Positions 37,597 to 49,823 of a stretch of 64,000 nucleotides of DNA are shown one piece after another. The notes below the pieces were generated by a model. That model saw only the letters and a program-made list of their open reading frames with translations, made no database searches and had not been told where the DNA came from. A program made the translations under genes and the position numbers. The stretch's first letter is position 1; each line of letters opens with the position of its first letter. Origin of the DNA: Membranipora membranacea (Eukaryota; Bryozoa; Gymnolaemata; Cheilostomatida; Membraniporidae); assembly GCA_914767715.1 (NCBI GenBank), contig OU612065.1, forward strand, positions 40,982,001 through 41,046,000, in the 5' to 3' direction.

Positions 37597-39194
37597 CTAT
37601 TTATATATCGACTTCAGATCAGCACAGTCTATATCATTACTGTCTAAGTAACACAATAAATCTTGTAGAGCGTGTTTCTCATCCTCGGTAAGGAACATAA
37701 ATGACATGGAGAAGCGACCAGTCTCAGATAAACATTTAAGAGTGTCATAAATTAACTGCTTATCATAAGAATCTGACTCTAGATTTAAAACTTTCACAAA
37801 TTCTCCTAAAAGCCCAAATGGAATCTCATGCCTGAATATTGTCTTCAATGTTTCTGGTCCTCCATTCTCAGATCTGATGATTTGGTCGACTAGCTCACTC
37901 TTATCTTGGGTTGATTTCTGTTTTCTCCACAGCAATGTAAACTCACTGGAAGTTTTAGGTACTGTGAAAACCTGCAAAAAAACGCTCATGATATGAAGGT
38001 AAATATCTTGCGGTTAAGAGACGATGGAAGCGTTTTGAATTAGATTTGTAAATGTTTTTGGTCGGGATTTACTGAGGTCATGTTTATAAACTACACTTTA
38101 AACAGTGGTCTGATGACGAGGTTGGTCTGATGACGAGGTTGGTCTGCAATCTGACACAACACACTTAGCCACGTGGTTTACAATGAACAGATCATAGGGA
38201 CATGATCTTGTTTTTCACTGGTCGATGACTGAAGACAGAGGTAAACTTAACAGCCCCCCCCCCACATATCAGTGAATTAAGTGCATAAGCAAGACAGATT
38301 AGGCTTATAAAAGTAGTCAGGTAAATACATATTAAGTCGGTTAAATACATACAGACATTCTGGCTAAATTAAGAGAGAACACAGTGCGATTACTGACCTG
38401 TGGCTGCTCTGAAGTTTGCTCTAATTTCACATCTGGTTGACTATTAGCAGCCACATTCCAGGGGGAGACAATCTTGTCCTCAAACTGTAATTTTTCTCCC
38501 TTATCGAGAGGCTTCAGATGAGCTGCAGCTACAATATCTCTACAACCAATAGTTACAATCTGTGTCTGATTTTATAGCTGACAGTCTAGGACTTAGTATT
38601 ATAAAGTTCAACCAAAATTGTCTGGCAATGTCAGGGGAATATCATAATTCTGTTGTATGACCTGACTTTACAAGTTCCTCTCATGATGGTATAATATTAC
38701 TACTTGCTCTCTCCTCCAACCATTCTCCCTGCTCAAACTAAAATATGGCTTCAACAATGAGATCCCCAAAATTTGGGAGAGGTCCTATATTGGACCTAGT
38801 ACATCCACACTCTCTGTGCTTTAGGTTAAGGCCTGAGAAAGCATTGCTTTATTCTAGCTCTGAATGGTATCACAATTTTGTAAGAACTGTATAAGTAACT
38901 ATGTACTATGTGAATGTGAAACGCGTTAGGATGGGATACTCAATACATTCATGTGGGCAGATGTGTTGAAGTTTTTATATCTTTCAATCCTTCCTGAAAT
39001 GAACTGATATAAAATAGAGTTATGCTAAATGGTGTCATAAGAACTTACTTGAAATCATCATATGATCCCTGCTGCTTCACCGCTCGAAACTTTGCATCAT
39101 TTTGAAGCCAGTAAAGATCGTCAGCTTTCATTGCATTGTGAACACCTGTCTCGAGCTTGTCGAAATTGATATCATCATTCCTCAGATGGGCCAT
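37597..39194 (-). CDS. CCDC103: CCDC103 / DNAAF19 dynein-arm assembly factor
   Basis: Cytoplasmic and axonemal factor needed to assemble and anchor dynein arms of motile cilia. Three minus-strand exons, 39194-39049, 38539-38398 and 37971-37597, join in phase to 220 residues (human 242). The N-terminal helix reads NDDINFDKLETGVHNAM and KFRAVKQQGSYDDFK, matching the human NDIINFKALEKEL..KLRAVEQ..SYEEFR. Exon 2 has the conserved AHLKPL and SPWN motifs. Exon 3 is the RPAP3_C-type helical domain (FTLLWRKQ, FGLLGEFVKVLN, LKCLSETGRFSMSFMFL). Met at 39194 is chosen because conservation starts there; the frame is open further upstream (to about 39296) but looks non-coding. A minus-strand AATAAA lies at 37392-37397. 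The gene is divergent from RBCK1. Confidence 0.93.
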
Positions 39195-41135
39195 GGTTCT
39201 ATCTACCTTGAAACTATAAGAAATCGAAATCCTGGATATGAATTTAAGACCTAACCGTCCATATGGTGGACAGTCTGACCGTACTCTACATTTCACATAC
39301 TATATTGTTACAACCTTGTGGCAATGAACTAAACTTAGTTCATTGCTTGTGGTATGATTTAAAGTTATATATGATCACTGAGACTGCTCACTGGTTCTAG
39401 TGGTTGACTCTAGAAAGAAGTGACTTGGTAACTGCCTCAAATATATGAAGTATATCAATAATATAAGGGGTGTATGTAATATAGTATATGCTGTCTTGAA
39501 AGCTTTGTTGCCCCCCCCCCAACAAAGTTTGTTTGTCAAGACAGGCCTGTATATTAGTAAGATTCATTACGAAATTACATAAAAAACCGAGTCTTATTGT
39601 TGATAAATTATTATGTGGTTTACTCGCATCCACATAGAAAACCAGAGGCTAGCAATAAGCCAGGTAACAATGATTACAATGGAAATCCTCAGCTCAGTGG
39701 CACCAAGTTACACATTAAATCCTAAACAGGATGTTTACCAATAGCTATGCAATTGCGCATGTGTGAGACTCAACAGAATTTTCATTGGTCTATTTTGTTA
39801 GCGGAAAACTTATGGCACAATAGACTATTTGAGGAGCATATTTTTATCGAGCCGCATTTGTTTCCAATCACTCAACTAAAATACAAAGTGAAAGTGCTCT
39901 AAAAGCTGGATTTTCCCTTTCCCAATAATAGTACGAGGAAATTTATCTACTAAGCCTGCAATTTGACACAAGCTCTGGTAAGTAAGAGTAAATCTTTAAT
40001 TTCACACCTGAGTCTCGTCACTAACTTCCCAGAACTCATAGTTCATCAGCCAAAGAAATGTACTTATCACAGAAAACAACTCAGTCAGAAAAGTGGATCC
40101 CAGTCCAGAGAGAAAACTGAAATGAAACTGACTTTTACTATAGAATCAACTTCTAATTTTACTCAGTTCCGTATCAACTTCAACTGCCAAGTGTGCTTGC
40201 AGTCCTAAAGTGGCCATGTGTTTCCTTCAATTCAAGTAGTTTTAGGTTAAAATAGAAATTAATTTGGTTGATGGTGGGCGCTCGCTCAGGCGGAAGAGGA
40301 GCCAGTAAGTAATTTACTGCCATTGTTACTTGCTCAAGCCTATCCACCCGTCCCTTGGGTTGTCATGTTCAGTTGTGCGCAAGTACATCAACCAATCAGT
40401 TGCCTAAACCAAATATATGTCAAAATACAACTCTCCAGACTCCCAGTCTGGTCTGGGTGTATAGTCCACTAGCCTGGTCTTAATATGCCCCGCTATGAAA
40501 ACATTCAATCAGATTCACTATATGACCTAAATGACATGCCTTGTGTTATACACCTAGTAATTCAGGATCATTTGCACACGATCATCTTTACTAAGTCATT
40601 ACTTCATTATTAGTGGCTGAAAAAGTCAAGTAACAGAACAGCACCATCATTTATTGATATTTTCTCACCCGTGCTGCAGCTTCCATCTCTCTATGCCAGG
40701 TCTAACATATGCTTCAGATAGGGGGGCGGGGGCTGTGATTGTGTTCGACAAACAGACTCTACAGTGTAACCAAATCCATCATACATATCTATCATATGGT
40801 AAACTTTGATTAAGGCTGCTTGTTATAATTATAGACGTATTTGATGGATTGGGTCCCACTGTAGGCAAGCAGTACTATGTATATAGCACACCAAGTATAG
40901 GCCTACCCCATAATGTATGGTATACTTTGTGTTGTATATATGTATATTATGATTATATACCTTAGCAGTACCTTACAATACTTGGTGTATGAATATTGTC
41001 ATCTGATTTCTGATCTGATCTAATAATTCCTTAGGCTATCAGAGAAGAATATATGCATTGATGTGATATTATAATCCCGCTTTCATCCGATTATTCAGGA
41101 TTTTGGCTGATGTTTGCTCTTGCTGAACACTAAAC
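39195..41135. other. 1.9-kb divergent spacer between CCDC103 and RBCK1
   Basis: Expected to contain both promoters. Two secondary-structure elements stand out: 39321-39346, perfect 12-bp arms (GCAATGAACTAA / TTAGTTCATTGC) around a 2-base loop; and 39493-39543, an imperfect hairpin whose arms CTTTGTTG / CAACAAAG flank a run of ten C. No other gene seen. Confidence 0.55.
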
Positions 41136-44100
41136 ATGGATTCTGGGTATGTGAAATAAGCTGTTTGGGTAATCATATTGTCGCAATATTACTAAATAGT
41201 AATAGATTTCTACTGCTCTTGTAACCCTCTAGCTCCATTTGGTTGTTAGAATCTGATTACCACAGGGCAGCAACTTATTGAAGTTTTACAGTACATCAGA
41301 GTAAATCAGACAAATTATGTCTATAAGCTATTCACCATGGCAGGTCTGGCTATTCTACAATTTAGGAATGTATAGATAGCATCTACCTTATTTACAGGAT
41401 TTTGCATGTCTACTGCCTCGATGGCTCGACAGCCAAGAAATTCCAAATAGAGGTTCCTGGAGCTCACAAGTACTGCGTGGGAAAGCTACGGACATACCTA
41501 TTATCAGAGAGAAAGATACCTGTTCAATGTCAGACCCTGTTTGTACGTGACCCTAGCACTGGAATGTTTGAGCACTTACAGAATGATGAGAGACCGCTGG
41601 GTGACTTACGAGGCGGCAAAACATTACATCTGTATGTGAAGAAGTCTGCTCAGACCGCCACATTAGAGAACACCAGACAGTCTGACTTTGATGTCTGGTA
41701 TAAAAAGTTTAAAGAGTTAAAGATTGATGCTAATTATCAAGGTTTGTTTTTTGACATCTGATTTTGAAGATAGACGTAAATTAACTGCTCAGTTTTTGTC
41801 ATGTGTGAGTTGAGTTTCTCATAGTTGTCACAGATAATCTGCTCTAGATAATCTCTCTATAACCTTGTCACTATTTACTCACACAGATATACATCTTGTA
41901 AATCTCAGAGTAATGCATTCTGGGACTGTCTCCAATGTTTCTGTTTTGTTTAGCAGCTCCAGCTCAGGCTGCCCCAGCTGCCCCAGCTCCTATAACAACA
42001 CAAAGGCCTGGAGATAATAAGCCTCGGCCTACAGTCAGACAGTCAGTGAATGGAGGGGGAGACATCAGAGGATCTCTACCTCCTAATAGAGCGCCAAAAC
42101 CGCCTCAAGTTGAACCTGCACTCAGGCCACAAACAAGACCTCCACCAGGTATAATCAACCATGAAAGTTTGTATTGTATGAGCACTTTAATATGTATATG
42201 TATGCGTGTATGCTCAAGATTAGATCCTGATTTTGTCTGTACTCCTACAAGTCACGAAGTAGTTATTGTGAACTCTTTACAGATCCTCTACATAATAGAT
42301 AAAAACAATAACTCTTCAGCTTTCGCTATAATCCCTTAAGTCATATGTCAGCATAATTAATTCTCCGTTTAATCTTTCAGGACAGCAGCAGCAGCGAGGG
42401 AATGTACACAAACACAATACACAATCAGAACATTGTCTGAAGTGTTACCATGACGACGGTGATTACCAGTCGTCCACATATTACTGTTATCACTGTCCTC
42501 CTCAGATGTGTGTATTCTGTGATGTATGTGTGGCAGCAGTACATGAGGTGAGAGTCTACATATTACTGTTATCACTGTCCTCCTCAGATGTGTGTATTCT
42601 GTGATGCGTGTGTGGCAGCAGTACACGAGGTGAGAGTCCACATATAACTGTTATCACTGTCTCCTTAAGATGTGTGTATTCTGTGATGCGTGTGTGGCAG
42701 CAGTACACGAGGTGAGAGTCCACATATTACTGTTATCACTGTCCTCCTCAGATGTGTGTATTCTGTGATGTATGTGTGGCAGCAGTACACGAGGTGAGAG
42801 TCCACATATTAATGTTATCACTGTCCTCCTCAGATGTGTGTATTCTGTGATGTATGTGTGGCAGCAGTACATCAGGTGAGAGTCCACATATTACTGTTAT
42901 CACTGTCCCCCTCAGATGTGTGTATTCTGTGATGCGTGTGTGGCAGCAGTACACGAGGTGAGAGTCCACATATAACTGTTATCACTGTCTCCTTAAGATG
43001 TGTGTATTCTGTGATGAGTGTGTGGCAGCAGTACACGAGGTGAGAGTCCACATATTACTGTTATCACTGTCCTCCTCAGATGTGTGTATTCTGTGATGTA
43101 TGTGTGATAGCAGTACACGAGGTGAGAGTCCACATATTACTATAATCACTGTCCTCCTCAGATGTGTGTATTCTGTGATGTGTGTGTGGCAGCAGTACAC
43201 GAGGTGAGAGTCCACATATTACTATAATCACTGTCCTCCTCAGATATGTGTATTCTGTGATGTATGTGTGATAGCAGTACACGAGGTGAGAGTCCACATA
43301 TTACTATAATCACTGTCCTCCTCAGATGTGTGTATTCTGTGATGTATGTGTGATAGCAGTACACGAGGTGAGAGTCCACATATTACTATAATCACTGTCC
43401 TCCTCAGATGTGTGTATTCTGTGATGTGTGTGTGGCAGCAGTACACGAGGTGAGAGTCCACATATTACTATAATCACTGTCCTCCTCAGATATGTGTATT
43501 CTGTGATGTATGTGTGATAGCAGTACACGAGGTGAGAGTCCACATATTACTATAATCACTGTCCTCCTCAGATGTGTGTATTCTGTGATGTGTGTGTGGC
43601 AGCAGTACACGAGGTGAGAGTCCACATATTACTATAATCACTGTCCTCCTCAGATGTGTGTATTCTGTGATGAGTGTGTGGCAGCAGTACACGAGGTGAG
43701 AGTCCACATATTACTGTTATCACTGTCCCCCTCAGATGTGTGTATTCTGTGATGTGTGTGTGGCAGCAGTACATGAGGTGAGAGGTGTGAGAGTAATATC
43801 TGTAAGTCACTCTTTGTGGATTGTAGGTATTATTTGTAAGTCAGTCTTTGTGGATAGGAGATATCACCTTGTTTGACTAATTTTTATGAAATCAAGCGTG
43901 TTGGAAAAAATACTGCCAGCTGATCGCTTGAGAAAAATTAGAGTTCTTTTCCTCTATCTCATGTGTACAATCTACCCCAGAGTAGTAAATTATTAGCAGG
44001 AGGGAAATTTTCCCATGTCACACACGCTTAAAATAGCTAACATCATGTCACCCTCTTAATAGCTAAATTAAACTGTAGCTAATAACAACTCCACTACGGT

Positions 44101-47100
44101 ATGTGTTCCATATGTGCCCAGCTGAGCAGATATCTATGTTTGAGCTGTTTTACTGTATAATACATGTAGTCATATAATTACAGCACATAGAAGGTCACGA
44201 CCTTGAGATGATAGATAGAGGAGATATACCAGACGGAATTACAGGAGGAGACGATGATCATCTTTACTCAGTGATTAGAGACGAGATTTACGCTGAGCGT
44301 TATGAGCGGCCGCTGCCTTCTGCTGCTCACACAATATATCAGGTCAGCGACACAGAATATTCTCTTTGTGATAGCGATTTTCTCCTGATATAAAATGTTT
44401 TCGTTTAATTTTAGATCAAGGCAAGGCATAATAACTTCAACAGATCTAAATTAGAGCGTTTTTTAAAGGGGCATATATTAGTAGCCTCATTGCCTCAATA
44501 CTCTATATGTTATAGACTAACTGAATAAGAAAGTTGATGGCCGTTCATCCCTCAGTACAAATGTATATCTTACAATCTGTATACCTTATATCCTGTGTAA
44601 CAGAGTCCTCGTTCGATCTAATTCATATCTTACAATCTGTATACCTTATATCCTGTGTAACAGAGTCCTCGTTCGATCTAATTCATATCTTACAATCTGT
44701 ATACCTTATATCCTGTGTAACAGAGTCCTCGTTCGATCTAATGTATATCTTACAATCTGTATACCTTATATCCTGTGTAACAGAGTCCTCGTTCGATCTA
44801 ATGTATATCTTACAATCTGTATACCTTATATCCTGTGTAACAGAGTCCTCGTTCGATCTAATTCATATCTTACAATCTGTATACCTTATATCCTGTGTAA
44901 CAGAGTCCTCGTTCGATCTAATGTATATCTTACAATCTGTATACCTTATATCCTGTGTAACAGAGTCCTCGTTCGATCTAATTCATATCTTACAATCTGT
45001 ATACCTTATATCCTGTGTAACAGAGTCCTCGTTCGATCTAATTCATATCTTACAATCTGTATACCTTATATCCTGTGTAACAGAGTCCTCGTTCGATCTA
45101 ATTCATATCTTACAATCTGTATACCTTATATCCTGTGTAACAGAGTCCTCGTTCGATCTAATTTATTTCTTACAATCACTAAAGAGGAAGTTTAAAAGGA
45201 AACTGCAATCCATAAACACTAATTTGACATCATTAAAATTTGCTCTTGAGTTGTAACTGGGCAAGTTGACTGCCCTACATCTCTGTAGTAACTGTATTAT
45301 ATTATATATATACCTTATCTAACTTAATCTAATAGGGAAGGTCGTATTATCATGGTACACTGTAACATTGAAGCATTGATATGAATTTGAATGAATGTAT
45401 ATCAGTGCATTGAAGTATTAGTAGTATTAGTAGTATGTAATGTAATGTATGATCTATTACTTACTGATCATGACACAGAGATAGTATAATACAGAGAGAG
45501 TTATACAGAGATAGTATAATATAGATGATAGTAGCACAGAGATAGTATAACACAGAGATAATATAACACAGAGAGAGTATAGAACGGTGATAGTACAATA
45601 TATATGATATCACTGCTCTTCTCATACTTTAGATGCAGCACGAGGTTGAAGATGCTGATGTTAAGTGGAGGTGTGTAGTATGTACTTTACTAAATCTGCC
45701 TCACAGACCAAAGTGTACTATGTGTGAGTCAGATAGACCAGATGATTATATAATACCTGACTGGTATGTACCAACACAAGAGGAACAACAGATTATAGAA
45801 ACTCTAGCCGCCATCCAGGTCAGTCACTCCGCCAGCCGATACCATACCCAACAGATTTTTACCTGTATTAAGTTACCCGCAGTAAGTTACCTGCAGTAAG
45901 TTACACACAGTAAGTTACCCACAGTAAGTTTCCTGCAGTAAGTTGCCTCCAGTAAGTTACCCACGGTAAGTTACCTGACAATGAGTAGATAATACAATTA
46001 AACTGACTTTTTCACAGGAGCCTGCTGCAGCTGGAAAGTTGAGATGGAAATGTGTTGCGTGTACGTTTGATAACTTACCTAACAGACCATCATGTGAGCA
46101 GTGTACTACTTCGAGACCCGATGACTTTGAGATACCTGCTGATTACGTACCTGAGCCAGCAGAGTTACAGTTTGTTATGGGAGACGCTGCCTCCAGAATG
46201 CAGCTAGATCAGGTTAGTCACATTAATGTACAAATCATAGTGACAACAAAATTCATAACTCCGTAAAAGTTGTTTGATTCTATTGATCGGCTCGGATTCA
46301 AATTATCTAAAATCTCTTATGTTGACTGTCAAAAGAGAACCTACCAATAATTTGCATGAGTCAATGAATTTTGTTGTCACTCTTTAACAATGGTTTGTTT
46401 ATATGTATTGTAGGATGACTTGGCTTAAACCCCACTGTCAAGTTGTTACACAGCCACTGCAAGGGAAAATTACATCGGTCATTTCTGATAAGATCATCTC
46501 ATAAAGAGAAGACTAAGCCTCCTATGGTCACAACTGGTCCACAAAACAGGATTCTTTAATAAGTTCTCAAAGACTAAATCCTAGGAAAGTGTTGACAGAT
46601 TGGATATCAACTCTAACTTATCTACCTGTGAAATTGGTTGTTCTAGTAAAGTTATCATGATTGTCTTCTCCTTCTCGTCAGTGGGACAACTCCTGTTTAT
46701 CATGAACGCTGCATTACGTGATTAATCTTGATGAATATCAGCATCGTTCTCTCTGGTGATTCTCAGGATGAGGAGAAATTTACTTCGATAACTTAGGTCT
46801 ATCCATCATCATTTCTTTATACTGCCCTACTACATAACTTAGCTTAACAAGTGATTCCTCAGTTAGCATCTGATAAACCAGACATCTGTCTATTCAATTA
46901 TTGTCTTATAATATGTCTAATAGGAACAAACTTTGTATCCACATTGATTTAACACTTGTGGTATTTGGTTCAAATCGGCTACACATATAGAATTTGTGTT
47001 CTATTCTTTATTTTATCGATTCGTTTGATTTTATTTATGTGAAATTTGACCCCTATACTCACTCATACCAGTAGCCAGTATTGAATTATGATGCTTCTAG

Positions 47101-49787
47101 TGCGACAAATTTAACAGCAATCGCAGACAATCTTGTTAGGCTCAACAGTTTTTTTTAATTATGTCATTTCATACTAGCTCCTATTCACAGTTATATTGAT
47201 GAAAAAATGTAAGAAATAAATAAATAAAAACATGAGCGGATAATTAACAAAACACATGAGCAGGTAATTAATATAAAACACACTATTATAGTGAAGCTAC
47301 TGAGCCTGTAGTCTGTGATCATATGAGCTCCTGTGTATACTTGTTAAGTCTCAAAGAACCCCCCCCCCCAAACCTACTGACTGTTTACTGTAATATGTGA
47401 CTAAAACCCAGCCACTCATCGTCATCAACCAAAAGGTAATAAATATAAACAGAGCTACAGACAAGATCGCTGTACTGATGGATCTAATAAAAAGTTTTCT
47501 CAATGCTAGCTTACTGCTATTTCACTTCAGGAAACATACCTACCATGTTATATTTAGTATAGCTACCCTGTCTATGGTAATGTATCTCTCACATGATTAC
47601 AGATATTAGAGGCAGAGAGAAGACAAGAACAACAGCAGAGAGCTGAGAATAGAGAAGCTCACCTGGCGGCAGATAATCAGCCAATCATAGAGAACGATGA
47701 GAGCTTCGACTGTCCGATATGTTATACTGAATGTGAACCAGGAGATGGTGTCGTACTCAGAGAGTGTCTGCATATGTTTTGCAAGTATGTTAGCTAAAAT
47801 CTTAAAGTTTGACCCTGTTAAACTTCTGAGAAGTAGCATTGATTCAATGTTGAGGGTAATAAATACAGATGTTGCTGTCAATCTATGACCTATTAGAAGC
47901 TTATATATATCAGCCAGCAGTAGGTTACGAGCAGTAGGTAACGAGTAGTAGGTGACAAGCAGTAGGTTGGCAGCGGTAGGTTACAAGGAATGACAAACAA
48001 ATTCCAATTAACTCTAAAGAATGTGTCAGTATAACAAGAAATGGCAAAATGCGCAGTGAATATTTTCCATTTGCCTTGACATTCTACATTTAGCCACCAG
48101 TACATTAATTCGTATGATCCAGATTTAGGTTTTATATCCCTCAGGGTCAATTGTATGGAGAAGACCACGCAGTACTGTGTACGTTATCACATGAATCAGG
48201 AGTTTGATCCGAGTATCCCTGGTTTACATCATGTCCTGTTATTATTGTATTCATACTTTAGGGATTGTATGAGAGGACATATAGAGAGCAGTGAGAACCC
48301 AGAGGTAAAATGTCCTTATAGAGACGATGATTATCACTGCGATGAGGTGATGCAGGAACGAGAAATAAGAGAGGTAAGCTGTGTCGAGGATTAGGGTGAG
48401 GGATTGAGCCCTTCCAGAAGTATTGTAGCCACATTGTTCACTGATAGATGATATTATTACAACGAACCAAATTTATCATCTCTATGTACATTAGGAGAAC
48501 AAAACTGGCTTGAAAAAGCACAACGAAATTGATCATCAGGATATGTTTATCTGCCACTGAAACGACTTTCATTCCTGACTGCTGTGTGTTTTGTGGCAAT
48601 CTACCAAAAAAATGACTAGCATAAAATGATTACTCTTGATTGTGACTGTGGTTTTATCATATCAGATTGCAGGCGAGTTTTATCCTAAACTTCTTGAGAA
48701 AAGTCTACAGATGGCTGAGTCTCAGGCGGCAAATAGTTACCACTGTAAGACACTGAACTGTGTTGGTTGGTGTATATATGAGGAGGATGTGAACTTCTTC
48801 CAGTGCCCGACTTGTGGTGTAAAGAATTGTCTGACCTGTCAGGCTATACATGAAGGTCAGAACTGTAAGCAGTATCAGGATGAGCTCAAACTTAAGGCTG
48901 CTAATGATGAAGATGCAAAACAGACTCAGGAAGAAATCAACGTAAGAAAAAATATTTCATTCAAACTGGTACCGGTAGACCGATGTTTGTCATAATCGTG
49001 CTGATTGATTATTTTATTGACAGAAAAACTTTCAGACAACTTGTTTTCAATAGAGAGGGTAAGAATTTTCAAATTTCAAACTCACTGCTGAAAACGCCAT
49101 GTCTATTCTCCATTTTCTTATCAGATCACAATATGGTTATTTATTTACTCTACAGAGATTACTGAGAGAAGGGGAAGCTATGAACTGTCCGCACTGTAAG
49201 ATTGTTATTATGAAGAAAACAGGTTGTGATTGGTTACAGTGTTCTGTGTGTAAAACTGAGATATGTTGGGTTACAAAACAAGCTCGCTGGGGACCCAAGG
49301 TAAGACTTAAACTTAAAAAAACTCGCTGGGACCGAAAGTTTGACTTGTGACTATAAGTAAGACTTGAACTAAAACAGGCTAGCTGGGGATCCGAGGTTAG
49401 ACTTTAGCTGGGGATCTGAGGTTAGACTTTAGCTGTAATGTCATGTGTTCATATGTGACCAACTACCCGCTGAGCAGAGCAGAATGACCCAAGGACTTAT
49501 TTTGGCTTAGGAACAATCGCGTCCGGTTGCTCTTCCTGACATCACCGCACCCTCCATGAATCAATCAATCCTCACCTTACCCACTGAGCTACTGCAGCTT
49601 TAGATTTAAGAGCAGAATGTAAATAGGTTATTTTGGCCTCCGCTGTGGAGTCGTTGCTATAGGGCAGTGAGACTCGTATAACAGAGTTGATCTGCAGGAC
49701 ATGTGAAGTGGGAGAACGTGGTGTCCTCATTGATTGCATATTGTAATATAAGGCTATAGGTCAAATATGGATAAATAGTAATGTTGG

Positions 49788-49823
<36 letters not shown>

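Noticed and set aside
39195-39296. Longer N-terminus for CCDC103
   Set aside because: Frame is open but carries no family similarity; conservation starts at MAHLRNDDINF.
42369-43810. Series of minus-strand frames ([11 protein letters not shown]...)
   Set aside because: Antisense of the 82-bp RBCK1 array; the repeated start/stop spacing just mirrors the unit.
44534-45256. 240-codon frame with a 20-residue repeat
   Set aside because: Generated by the 60-bp minisatellite; sits in RBCK1 intron 5, and flanking exons join in phase 0 without it.
48155-48261. Upstream extension of the RING1 second exon of RBCK1 ([17 protein letters not shown]...)
   Set aside because: Not similar to HOIL-1; the acceptor at 48260-48261 restores a collinear RING1 sequence.
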